This document shows, in pieces, positions 44,626 to 53,481 of a stretch of DNA of 64,000 nt (within the stretch, counting starts at the first letter, position 1; each line of letters opens with the position of its first letter). Source of the stretch: Bacillota bacterium (GTDB lineage: Bacteria; Bacillota; Clostridia; Oscillospirales; Oscillospiraceae); contig JAEWKA010000001.1 in NCBI GenBank assembly GCA_023386265.1, forward strand, positions 1 to 64,000, written 5' to 3'. The notes beneath the pieces are model-generated. The model was not told the DNA's origin. It did no database searches and saw only the letters and a list, made by a program, of their open reading frames with translations. The translations under genes and the position numbers were made by a program.

Positions 44626-45696
44626 ATGAAGATAGAAATTATCACCATACATAACATTAACAATTTCGGATCTGTTTTTCAAACTTATGGACTATATAAG
44701 TATTTAAGCGATCAGGGACACGATACCGAGGTAATTGATTATAATCCGCCGTACTTCCGTCATAGCAACTTGAAAAGAAAGCTTGGCGAGCTTCTGTTTT
44801 TTCAGGATTATCATGTTCGAAAAACTAAATTCAATCATTTTATAAAAAAAAATTATAAGCTTTCTTTAAAAAATTATAAAACATCAAAAGCGTTGCAGGA
44901 TCATCCTCCAGTGGCGGATTTGTATGTCGCCGGCGGAGATCAGCTTTGGAATCCGTATCATCCTTGTGGCAACGACGATATGTATAAAATGTCCTTTACA
45001 AACGGCAAAAAAATATCATACGGAACAAGTATGGGCAAAAGTTCATTTTCTGACAATGAGCTCTGCGACCTGGCGTTTAAAATTAAAGATTATTTCTGCG
45101 TTTCTGTCCGCGAGTCGTCCTCCGTATCTTTATTAAATAAAGTAGGTATACAGGCTCATCATGTGGTGGATCCCGTTTTGCTCTTACCCAGAGCCGCGTA
45201 TGAAAGATATGTCAGCAAGCCACTGATTTCAGGAAAATATATGTTTGTTTATCTTGTTACGCCAAGCAAACTGCTTGAAAGCACGATTGCTTACATTTCA
45301 AAAAAAATGGGGTTAAAAGTTGTTCTTTGCGCTGGACTTTCCCAGAAAAGCACCTGTGACTATATGCTGAGAAATGCCGGCCCTGAGGAGATATTAAGCT
45401 ATATTGTAAACGCGGAGTTTATCATTTCCGCGTCGTTTCATGCGACATTGTTTTCCGTTCTGTATCATAAACAGTTTGCGACACTATTGCCGGGCTCCAA
45501 CACAAATGAAAGAATTGAAGATTTCCTTAGCTGGAACAGGCTGTCGGACAGAATTATCAAGAGCGGCGAAGACTTGAATGAAACATTGTTTTCACCTGTA
45601 GATTTTGTTTTCGCGGATAAAGCGATTGAGGCAAAACGCCAATATTCTTTAGCATATATTCACCATGCACTTGATACAGAAGATAAGAAGGGATAA
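44626..45696 (+). CDS. Polysaccharide pyruvyl transferase family protein, first copy
   Basis: 356 residues. Family signs: TIHNINNFGSVFQTYGLYKY, AGGDQLWNPYHP and SASFHATLFSVLYHKQF. Members add a ketal-linked pyruvate from phosphoenolpyruvate to sugars; pyruvylated wall polymer is the ligand of SLH domains. The gene lies between the first FrhB-like gene and a second pyruvyl transferase. Some members of this family have lost or changed activity, so the substrate is open. Confidence 0.85.
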   Translation: MKIEIITIHNINNFGSVFQTYGLYKYLSDQGHDTEVIDYNPPYFRHSNLKRKLGELLFFQDYHVRKTKFNHFIKKNYKLSLKNYKTSKALQDHPPVADLYVAGGDQLWNPYHPCGNDDMYKMSFTNGKKISYGTSMGKSSFSDNELCDLAFKIKDYFCVSVRESSSVSLLNKVGIQAHHVVDPVLLLPRAAYERYVSKPLISGKYMFVYLVTPSKLLESTIAYISKKMGLKVVLCAGLSQKSTCDYMLRNAGPEEILSYIVNAEFIISASFHATLFSVLYHKQFATLLPGSNTNERIEDFLSWNRLSDRIIKSGEDLNETLFSPVDFVFADKAIEAKRQYSLAYIHHALDTEDKKG

Positions 45697-45699
45697 CGC

Positions 45700-46794
45700 A
45701 TGAAAACGCTTACCGTCACCTCGCAGAGAGCCAATAATTATGGCGCTGTTCTGCAGGCATATGCTCTGCAAAGGGCCCAGGAACAAATCGGATACAGCAA
45801 TGAATTGCTACGGTATTATGAAACTTCCCCCATACTGGCTCCGATTGATTATTCAAATGCTGCGCAGATTCCGAAAACGCTTGCAATGAATATATTTGCT
45901 TTACCAAAATATAAGCAGCTTAAACGGTTTCAGAAAAAATTTGATGAATTCAGGGATGAATGTTTGCATGAAACGCGCTTGTTCACATCAATCGACGACT
46001 TAAGGCAGGAATATCCTAGGGCTGACTGCTTTATAACCGGAAGCGATCAAGTGTGGAATTACCATCCTATGCGTAATCCTTTCCGATTCCTTGATTTTGG
46101 AGATACAAAAACACCGCGATACAGCTTTTCGGCCAGTTTGCATAATTACAATCTAACTGAGCAGGAAAAGGTATATTTTAGAGAAAAACTGGCTCACTTT
46201 CAGGGAATATCCTTGCGGGAAAAGACAGCGGCCGAGTATATTTCGAGTTTTACCGGCTATCCTTGCCAGACAAATATGGATCCTGTTTTTTTGCTTGATA
46301 AGAACGAATGGAGAAGAATAGAAAAGCCGTATGAAGTACCGCAAAAATTTATTTTGTGCTATGCTTTGCTTGGAAACAATAAATTACAGGAAACGCTTAA
46401 CAACTTAAAGCGTAGATACAATTTACCAATTGTATCTTTGCAAAGCTCCGCCATAAGACATATAAAAGCAGACCAGTTCATCTATGACGTGGGACCGCGG
46501 GAATTCATATGGCTGATAGATCATGCGGATAAGATTGTAACGACATCTTTTCACGGAACAGCCTTTTCCGTTATATTTGAAAAGCAGTTTTACTCCTTGA
46601 CAAAAGCTGTGCTATCCGAAAGAGCCACCGATCTTATGCGGTTATTAAAGCTGGAGAATCGAATTATAAATATAAAAACTGACAATATTCCGGATATTGA
46701 AGATGTAGATTATTCGTATGCCACCGAGGTGATTGAAATAGAAAAAGTGAGGTCAATCAATTATCTGGCTTCGTTCAAGGAGCGTCTGAATTAA
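45700..46794 (+). CDS. Polysaccharide pyruvyl transferase family protein, second copy
   Basis: 364 residues, a distant relative of the preceding gene with the same marks: TSQRANNYGAVLQAYALQR, TGSDQVWNYHP and TTSFHGTAFSVIFEKQF. AAGGG is well placed before the ATG. The stop and the next start overlap in TAATG. Two copies suggest two sugars or two sites are modified. Confidence 0.85.
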   Translation: MKTLTVTSQRANNYGAVLQAYALQRAQEQIGYSNELLRYYETSPILAPIDYSNAAQIPKTLAMNIFALPKYKQLKRFQKKFDEFRDECLHETRLFTSIDDLRQEYPRADCFITGSDQVWNYHPMRNPFRFLDFGDTKTPRYSFSASLHNYNLTEQEKVYFREKLAHFQGISLREKTAAEYISSFTGYPCQTNMDPVFLLDKNEWRRIEKPYEVPQKFILCYALLGNNKLQETLNNLKRRYNLPIVSLQSSAIRHIKADQFIYDVGPREFIWLIDHADKIVTTSFHGTAFSVIFEKQFYSLTKAVLSERATDLMRLLKLENRIINIKTDNIPDIEDVDYSYATEVIEIEKVRSINYLASFKERLN

Positions 46795-48257
46795 TGGACA
46801 AACCGAAGAGTAGCAAAGAAATTGCTCACGCGACAACATGGGCATTCACAACAGAATTGATTTCTAAAATGATTATGCCAGTTATAAATATGATATTGGC
46901 TAGGATCCTCGTACCGGAGGATTTTGGGGTTGTCGCTATCATCAATATGGTGCTGAATTTTTCGGATATCTTTGCTGTTGCGGGACTGCAGAAATACATA
47001 GTACAGCATAAATACAAGGATAATGACGAACTTAATAAAAGCTTATCGGTCGCGTTCTGGACAAACCTAGTTTTTTCGATAATCCTTTGGCTTGCGATCG
47101 TTTTATTCCAAAATCAGATTGTGCAATTAATTGGAAATCCGTCGCTGGGAAAAGCCATTGCTATCGCTTGCCTTTCTCTGCCCATAAAATCATTATCCTG
47201 TGCGCAGGAAGCATTGTGTATAAGAAATTTTCAATTTAAGCGGTTGTTCAACAATCGACTGCTGGCGAGTCTTACGCCATTGTTGGTAACAGTACCACTT
47301 GCTCTGCTGGGGCTGGGATACTGGTCTTTAGTCATCGGTAACCTAGCCAGTGATTTAATCAAGACTTTATATCTGAACCTTTCATCATCATGGAAGCCAA
47401 AGCTGTATTTTAACTATATGCATCTGACAAAGATGCTTAGCTTTGGAATATGGGCATTACTTGAATCGCTATCACTTTGGGGCTGCATCTGGTTCGATAT
47501 TTTTATCATCAGCAACTCGATGGGGGAATACTATACCGGTATTTACAGAACAGCACAGTCTACAATTACCGGAATATTCGCACTGTTTACCGCCGGAACT
47601 GCCAGTGTGCTGTATTCCTCTCTTTCAAGAGTACAGGACGATAAAATCAAGTTTAATCAATTGTATTATACCTTTCAGAAGAATTTATCTTTGATTGTAT
47701 TGCCAGTCGGAGTAGGCATGTTTGTATATAAAGGCTTTATCACGCGAGTTTTGCTTGGCAACCAATGGAATGATGCAATTAACCTGATTGGCATCTGGGG
47801 ATTGTGTACGGCTCTTGTGTCAACATACGGAACATTGACACGCGAGACTTATCGCGCTAAAGGATTGCCGCATGTATCCGTAATTGTGCAGGCAGTTCAT
47901 TTGCTGTTTGTAGTACCCGTTTCTATTATAGGCCTGCGGTTTGGATTTGAAAATTATATATATATACGATCGATAGCATTCCTTCAGATTATCGTTCTGC
48001 ACTTTATTGCACTGAAAAAAATCATAGGTGTTTCTCCGCTTAAATTATTAAGACAAACAACAATTCCGATTGCAGGGTCTGTCCTCATGGGTGTAGTGGG
48101 GTTCATCTATTTGAGATTTGGCAGCGGAATGCTCTTTTCAACCCTTGGTGTTTTGATATGCGGGATCTGTTATGTAGCGTTTCTAGCGTTGTTTCCGAGT
48201 TATCGGGCTAAGGGAATTCATTTTTTTAGAGTGGCTATATGTAAAATAAACAGATAA
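46794..48257 (+). CDS. wzx: Oligosaccharide flippase (Wzx-like)
   Basis: 487 residues with 12-14 hydrophobic segments. The start SKEIAHATTWAFTTELISK and ILARILVPEDFGVVAI are characteristic of the Wzx/MATE-like polysaccharide exporters. It flips the finished lipid-linked repeat unit across the membrane for Wzy. Translationally coupled to the pyruvyl transferase gene. Confidence 0.92.
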   Translation: MDKPKSSKEIAHATTWAFTTELISKMIMPVINMILARILVPEDFGVVAIINMVLNFSDIFAVAGLQKYIVQHKYKDNDELNKSLSVAFWTNLVFSIILWLAIVLFQNQIVQLIGNPSLGKAIAIACLSLPIKSLSCAQEALCIRNFQFKRLFNNRLLASLTPLLVTVPLALLGLGYWSLVIGNLASDLIKTLYLNLSSSWKPKLYFNYMHLTKMLSFGIWALLESLSLWGCIWFDIFIISNSMGEYYTGIYRTAQSTITGIFALFTAGTASVLYSSLSRVQDDKIKFNQLYYTFQKNLSLIVLPVGVGMFVYKGFITRVLLGNQWNDAINLIGIWGLCTALVSTYGTLTRETYRAKGLPHVSVIVQAVHLLFVVPVSIIGLRFGFENYIYIRSIAFLQIIVLHFIALKKIIGVSPLKLLRQTTIPIAGSVLMGVVGFIYLRFGSGMLFSTLGVLICGICYVAFLALFPSYRAKGIHFFRVAICKINR

Positions 48258-48270
48258 AAGATGGTGTACT

Positions 48271-49479
48271 ATGCAAACGCTCTATTTATCAAATAAGGAT
48301 ATATTGAACTGCTGTGGCTGTCGTGCTTGCGCACAGAGATGCCCTGTTGGAGCAATAAAGTTTATCGAAAATGAAGAGGGATTTATATACCCTTCGATAG
48401 ACACGCAACAATGCATTTCATGCGGTTTGTGCAAAAATGTCTGTAATATGTTGCAGCCTGTTTTGTATGGGGAGCCGCAGACTGGATATGCGGTCTATGT
48501 CAAGGATCGCTCTTTATTACGCAAAAGCTCATCCGGCGGGGCGTTTATTGCCTTGGCAAAAGCTGTTATAGCCGATGGCGGACTTGTGATTGGATGCGTG
48601 GACGATAAAGATGGTATGCCGATGCATACGACAGCCAAAACAACAGAGGAATTGGCCTTTATGCAAGGCTCTAAATATGCACAAAGCAATATGGGAACCA
48701 TCTACTTAGAAACAGAAAAACACCTAAAAGAGGGCGTGAAGGTTTTATTCACAGGAACGCCATGTCAGATTGCTGGTTTGCGTGCGTATCTAAGTAAACC
48801 CTATTCCAATCTATATTGCATGGATATTATATGTCATGGGGTTCCTAGCCGAAAGCTATACCGGGAATATTTAAAATGGTTGGGAAAACAGAAAAAAGGC
48901 AAGGTCGTAAGCTATCAATTTCGTAGTAAAATTAAAAACAACTGGTCATATACACGCAGAGCAGAGATTAAGCGTAGAAACAATGTTATTAAAATATCCG
49001 AGATGACGGCTTCTCTGGATCCATATTGTTATAGCTTTTTGCGCGGTTTTATCTGTCGTGAGTCTTGCTATAAATGTCCATACAGCCGTATCGAACGCAT
49101 AGGAGATATCACAGTGGGAGACTTTTGGGGAATTGATAAAACCTATCCTGAACTATACAACCAGGACGGCGTTTCAGCAGTTATTGTCAATACGGCTTAT
49201 GGTAAAGAATTATTTGAACAAGTACGGGATCAGCTTGATGTTCATCCTGTTGAAATCACGAAGATACAAGAACACAACGGGAATCTGACAGCTCCCACAA
49301 ATAGACCGACGCTGCGTAATCATATTTATAAGGAAATGAACGAGTATGGCTTCGATAGAATAGCTAACAAGTATATGCGAATACGACATTACTGGTTTCA
49401 TTATACAAAAGACAAGATACCTAGCAAGATGCGGCAAAATATCAAATTTATCTTAAAACAATTAATAAAGAATCGATGA
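48271..49479 (+). CDS. FrhB-like Fe-S protein, second copy
   Basis: 402 residues, same layout as the protein at 43428: CCGCRACAQRCPVGAI, CISCGLCKNVCN, then SSGGAFIALAKAVI, FTGTPCQIAGLR, IICHGVPSRK and ESCYKCPYSRIERIGDITV. The two copies share the key cysteines but differ widely otherwise, so the duplication is old or they came separately. Electrons could come from ferredoxin; the acceptor is unknown. Confidence 0.85.
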   Translation: MQTLYLSNKDILNCCGCRACAQRCPVGAIKFIENEEGFIYPSIDTQQCISCGLCKNVCNMLQPVLYGEPQTGYAVYVKDRSLLRKSSSGGAFIALAKAVIADGGLVIGCVDDKDGMPMHTTAKTTEELAFMQGSKYAQSNMGTIYLETEKHLKEGVKVLFTGTPCQIAGLRAYLSKPYSNLYCMDIICHGVPSRKLYREYLKWLGKQKKGKVVSYQFRSKIKNNWSYTRRAEIKRRNNVIKISEMTASLDPYCYSFLRGFICRESCYKCPYSRIERIGDITVGDFWGIDKTYPELYNQDGVSAVIVNTAYGKELFEQVRDQLDVHPVEITKIQEHNGNLTAPTNRPTLRNHIYKEMNEYGFDRIANKYMRIRHYWFHYTKDKIPSKMRQNIKFILKQLIKNR

Positions 49480-49861
49480 TTATGGTATGTATCAGTTTAT
49501 ATTATTCGACCTAGAGCCAGTCGGGAACACCAAGCTTATTATATTGCGCTTCTTCTTATGTCGCCATATATATTGACTTACACCGAAAGTAGAGGCTCTC
49601 AAATTCTCTTGGGTTATATTGCTTTTTCTTGGCGATATTGTTGTTATGAATTGCATTTAAAAAAGATAGGGATAAAGTTTAATTATTTATTTCCGCTATT
49701 TTAAAGGTGTTTTGCCTTACATGATACTCGTACTGCATTCGGATACGCTTTTTCACTTTCTTGGTTAGCTAGGATTAGCTGTTAATATTATTCTAATGTT
49801 GAACGTATATTGCCTGCTAATGTGGTCTATGAGCATTAATAAGTATGAGAGGTAATCAATA
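49480..49861. other. Gene scar with a decayed membrane-protein tail
   Basis: Directly after the FrhB stop, in the same frame, 74 sense codons run to a TAA at 49702-49704. They include a hydrophobic part (QAYYIALLLMSPYILTYTES) that looks like the end of a polytopic membrane protein, such as a Wzy. No start or ribosome binding site. The rest up to capE is AT-rich; it may hold a second promoter for capEFG. Confidence 0.4.
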
Positions 49862-50911
49862 ATGTCATTATTTACACATAAAATCCTAATGATCACTGGC
49901 GGGACAGGCTCTTTCGGTAATGCAGTCCTAAATCGATTCCTTTCCACAGACATTGGCGAGATCCGCATATTCTCTCGTGATGAGAAAAAGCAGGACGATA
50001 TGCGCCATGAATTTCAGGCGAAGATGCCGGAAGTGGCGGATAAAATCAAGCTCTACATCGGCGATGCGCGTGATTTGGCATCCGTCAAGAACGCGATGTT
50101 TGGAGTAGACTACATATTCCACGCAGCCGCATTGAAACAGGTTCCATCTTGCGAGTTCTTCCCACTTGAAGCAGTAAAGACAAATGTGCTCGGCACTGAT
50201 AATGTGCTTATAGCCGCTATAGAGTCCGGCGTAAAAAAGATAATATGCCTTTCAACCGATAAAGCTGCATATCCCGTCAATGCCATGGGTACATCAAAAG
50301 CAATGATGGAAAAGGTCGTTGTTGCTAAAGCACGTACAGCGGATCCTTCAAAAACGCTCATTTGCTGTACTCGCTATGGCAATGTCATGTGTTCTCGAGG
50401 AAGCGTTATACCGCTCTTCATCGAACAAATAAAAGCCGGGAAGCCGCTTACAGTTACCGACCCTTCAATGACGCGTTTTATCATGTCGCTTGATGAAGCG
50501 GTCGACCTTGTTCTCTTTGCTTTTGAAAATGCCGAAGCCGGTGATATACTTGTTCAAAAGGCTCCTGCATGTACTATCGGAGTCCTCGCGCAAGCTGTCA
50601 AAGAACTATTCCATGCGGACAACAAAATAGAAACAATAGGAATCCGTCACGGCGAAAAAATGTATGAAACTTTGCTGACCAATGAAGAATGTGCTCATGC
50701 AATCGATATGGGTAATTTCTACCGTGTTCCGGTGGACAAGCGTGACCTCAACTACGACAAGTATTTTATAGAGGGAGAACAGTCAAGCACTCTGCTTTCG
50801 ACTTTCAATTCCAACAACACACAAATCCTAAATGTCGAGCAAGTCAAAGAAAAACTACTCTCTCTAAAGTACATACAGGATGAATTGACATACTGGGAGA
50901 ATAAAACATGA
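49862..50911 (+). CDS. capE: UDP-GlcNAc 4,6-dehydratase/5-epimerase CapE
   Basis: 349 residues, short-chain dehydrogenase fold: GGTGSFGNAVLNRF binds NAD(P), and STDKAAYPVNAMGTSKAMME is the catalytic segment with Met in place of Tyr, as in CapE/WbjB. It starts the UDP-L-FucNAc pathway from UDP-GlcNAc. The next two genes are the following enzymes, capF and capG, in the same order as in Staphylococcus aureus capsule loci. GAGG precedes the ATG by nine bases; the stop overlaps capF by four. Confidence 0.93.
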   Translation: MSLFTHKILMITGGTGSFGNAVLNRFLSTDIGEIRIFSRDEKKQDDMRHEFQAKMPEVADKIKLYIGDARDLASVKNAMFGVDYIFHAAALKQVPSCEFFPLEAVKTNVLGTDNVLIAAIESGVKKIICLSTDKAAYPVNAMGTSKAMMEKVVVAKARTADPSKTLICCTRYGNVMCSRGSVIPLFIEQIKAGKPLTVTDPSMTRFIMSLDEAVDLVLFAFENAEAGDILVQKAPACTIGVLAQAVKELFHADNKIETIGIRHGEKMYETLLTNEECAHAIDMGNFYRVPVDKRDLNYDKYFIEGEQSSTLLSTFNSNNTQILNVEQVKEKLLSLKYIQDELTYWENKT

Positions 50912-52050
50912 ACATACTCATTACCGGCGCAAACGGTTTTGTCGGAAAAAACCTATGTGTCACGTTGGAAAGCATCCGTGACGGCAAGGACAAAACACGC
51001 TCCATCATCACAAACCTAACCATTATGAAATATGATATTAATACCGAGCCTGTCCTTCTCGACAATTATTGTCAGCAGGCCGATTTTGTATTTCATCTCG
51101 CAGGGATTAACAGGCCCAAAGACCCTGCCGAGTTCATGGCAGGCAATTTCAGCTTTACCTCTGTCTTGCTTGAAACCTTGAAAAAGCATGAAAACAACTG
51201 TCCCATTCTGATTTCATCTTCAATCCAGGCCGAACTGGACAACCCCTACGGTCAAAGCAAAAAAGCCGGAGAGGACCTGATGTTTTCATACTCAAGGGAT
51301 ACAGGCGCCAAAGTAATCGTTTATCGTCTTCCCAATGTTTTCGGTAAGTGGTGCCGTCCCAATTACAACAGCGTCGTAGCTACTTTCTGTCATAGCATTG
51401 CCCATGATCTTCCGATAACTGTTAACGACCCGAGCGTTAACATGCAGCTTGTTTACATAGATGATGTCGTCAACGAGTTTATTGGTGCACTCAGCGGGAA
51501 CGCGCACGTTGAAAACGGTTTTGGATTTATCCCTACTGTACATAAAGTGCGTCTTGGAGAAATTGCAGATCTTTTGTATACCTTTAAAGAGAACCGGAAC
51601 AGTCTCTCCGTACCCAGGTTGGACAATGCTTTTGAAAAGGCACTTTATAGCACCTATCTCAGCTATCTGCCTGAGGATCAGTTCAGTTACCCTCTTAAGA
51701 TGTATATAGACAGCCGAGGTTCTTTCACAGAAATTATCCGCACCTCGGACAGAGGACAATTTTCGGTCAATATATCTAAGCCAGGGATAACAAAGGGCAA
51801 CCACTGGCACCACACAAAAAACGAGAAATTTGTCGTTGTAAACGGCAAAGCGCTAATCCAATTCAGAAAGATTGGTTCGGACGAGGTACTTGATTATCAT
51901 GTATCTGGAGATAAAATAGAAGTCGTTGATATACCTGTGGGCTATACCCATAATATAATCAACGAGGGCGAGGGCGACCTCATTACCTTTATGTGGTGCA
52001 ATGAATGTTTTGACCGAGAACACCCCGACACCTTTTTTGAGGAGGTCTGA
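50908..52050 (+). CDS. capF: CapF: NADPH reductase with cupin epimerase domain
   Basis: 380 residues. N-terminal SDR domain (TGANGFVGKNLC, then SSSIQAELDNPYGQSKKAGE with catalytic Tyr and Lys), and C-terminal cupin from about residue 250 with the metal site GNHWHHTKNEKFVVVNGKA. CapF epimerises and then reduces the CapE product to UDP-N-acetyl-6-deoxy-L-talose. The two-domain layout is as in known CapF/WbjC. Confidence 0.95.
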   Translation: MNILITGANGFVGKNLCVTLESIRDGKDKTRSIITNLTIMKYDINTEPVLLDNYCQQADFVFHLAGINRPKDPAEFMAGNFSFTSVLLETLKKHENNCPILISSSIQAELDNPYGQSKKAGEDLMFSYSRDTGAKVIVYRLPNVFGKWCRPNYNSVVATFCHSIAHDLPITVNDPSVNMQLVYIDDVVNEFIGALSGNAHVENGFGFIPTVHKVRLGEIADLLYTFKENRNSLSVPRLDNAFEKALYSTYLSYLPEDQFSYPLKMYIDSRGSFTEIIRTSDRGQFSVNISKPGITKGNHWHHTKNEKFVVVNGKALIQFRKIGSDEVLDYHVSGDKIEVVDIPVGYTHNIINEGEGDLITFMWCNECFDREHPDTFFEEV

Positions 52051-52052
52051 AT

Positions 52053-53195
52053 ATGGCAAAGCTCAAGTTGATGACCATTGTTGGCACTCGACCTGAAATA
52101 ATCCGACTGTCTGCTGTTATTAAAAAATGCGATCAGTATTTCGAAAATATCCTTGTGCATACCGGCCAGAATTATGATTACGAACTGAATCAGATTTTCT
52201 TTGAAGATCTGGGTCTACGCTCTCCTGACTTTTATTTGAATTCTGTCGGTAACGATTTAGGCGAGACTATCGGTAATATCATTGCGCATTCCTACAAACT
52301 CATGTCGGAACAAAAGCCGGATGCTTTGCTTATTTTAGGCGATACAAACTCCTGCCTATCTGCCATCTCCGCAAAGCGACTGCATATACCGATTTTCCAC
52401 ATGGAAGCCGGAAATCGTTGCTTTGATGAATGCCTGCCGGAGGAAACAAACCGCCGCATCGTTGACCACATTGCAGATATCAATCTTTGCTACTCTGAGC
52501 ATGCTCGGCGTTACCTGAATGCTGAGGGCACAGCGAAGGAACGCACCTATGTGACGGGCTCGCCTATGGGGGAGGTTCTTTCGAATAATCTAGAGAAAAT
52601 CAAATCCTCTGATATTCTCACAAGGCTGGCGCTCGAACGCGGAAAGTATATTCTGCTATCCGCCCATAGGGAGGAGAATATTGACATAGAGGAGAACTTT
52701 TTCAGCTTGATGGATTCGGTCAACGCTTTGGCCGGGAAGTACGATATGCCCATTCTATATTCCTGCCATCCCAGAAGTGCTAAATACATTGAAGAGCGTG
52801 AATTTGTATTTAATGAGCATGTTTGGCAGCACAAGCCTCTAGGTTTCCATGACTATAACAATCTCCAGTTGAATGCGTTTTGTGTGGTTTCAGACAGTGG
52901 GACGTTGCCAGAGGAGAGTTCGTATTTCAACGCCAAGGGAATGCCGTTCCCAGCTATTTGCATCCGTACCTCAACCGAACGACCTGAGGCTATGGACAAG
53001 GGTAACTTTATCTTGGCTGGTATTACCGCAAATCAAGTTCTCCAAGCAGTCGAAATAGCTGTTGATATGAATCGGAACGAAGATTATGGTCTGGATGTGC
53101 CGAACTATGTGGACGAAAATGTTTCTACGAAAGTAGTTAAACTCATTCAGAGCTATACCGGCGTGATTAATAAGATGGTATGGAGAAAAGCATGA
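52053..53195 (+). CDS. capG: CapG: UDP-sugar C2-epimerase, forms UDP-L-FucNAc
   Basis: 380 residues of the UDP-GlcNAc 2-epimerase fold: GTRPEIIRLSAVIKK at the start, HTGQNYDYELN, MEAGNRCFDECLPEETNRR, SDSGTLPEESSYF. After capE and capF this is the 2-epimerase that finishes UDP-L-FucNAc (WbjD/CapG type) rather than MnaA. AGGAGG precedes the start. The stop overlaps the ATG of a broken galE remnant. Confidence 0.92.
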   Translation: MAKLKLMTIVGTRPEIIRLSAVIKKCDQYFENILVHTGQNYDYELNQIFFEDLGLRSPDFYLNSVGNDLGETIGNIIAHSYKLMSEQKPDALLILGDTNSCLSAISAKRLHIPIFHMEAGNRCFDECLPEETNRRIVDHIADINLCYSEHARRYLNAEGTAKERTYVTGSPMGEVLSNNLEKIKSSDILTRLALERGKYILLSAHREENIDIEENFFSLMDSVNALAGKYDMPILYSCHPRSAKYIEEREFVFNEHVWQHKPLGFHDYNNLQLNAFCVVSDSGTLPEESSYFNAKGMPFPAICIRTSTERPEAMDKGNFILAGITANQVLQAVEIAVDMNRNEDYGLDVPNYVDENVSTKVVKLIQSYTGVINKMVWRKA

Positions 53196-53408
53196 ATAAG
53201 GCCGTTCTATTACCAGGAGGAACCGGCTTCATAGGTTCACATACACAGAGGTAGAACTGCAAATGCGGAAAAACAAGTCATTATAACGGATGAATTATCC
53301 AACAGCAATGCGGACGTTTTCGCTAAATTTGAAGCTAATATAGGAAAGACCACCAGATTTTATAAGATAAATGTCGCAGATAGGCATAAGAGAAAAACAA
53401 ACACTTAG
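53192..53408 (+). pseudogene. Decayed UDP-glucose 4-epimerase (galE) start
   Basis: ATG at 53192 overlaps the capG stop (ATGA). It reads MNKAVLLPGGTGFIGSHT and then breaks; after a frame change the text continues as NAEKQVIITDELSNSNADVF and TTRFYKINVADR, the first 60 residues of GalE. A frameshift plus loss of the rest makes it a dead gene. Confidence 0.75.
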
Positions 53409-53431
53409 ATAAGACAGATATATAAAAAATG

Positions 53432-53458
53432 CCCTCCCTAGTACCACGATTGGGAGGG
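53432..53458. terminator. Hairpin before glmM
   Basis: CCCTCCC / GGGAGGG stem with 13-base loop, 24 bases before the glmM start. No T-run on the plus strand. It may weakly end the message from upstream or mark a processed leader. Confidence 0.4.
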
Positions 53459-53481
53459 TATCCTGTTGAAAGGAGAAGTAA

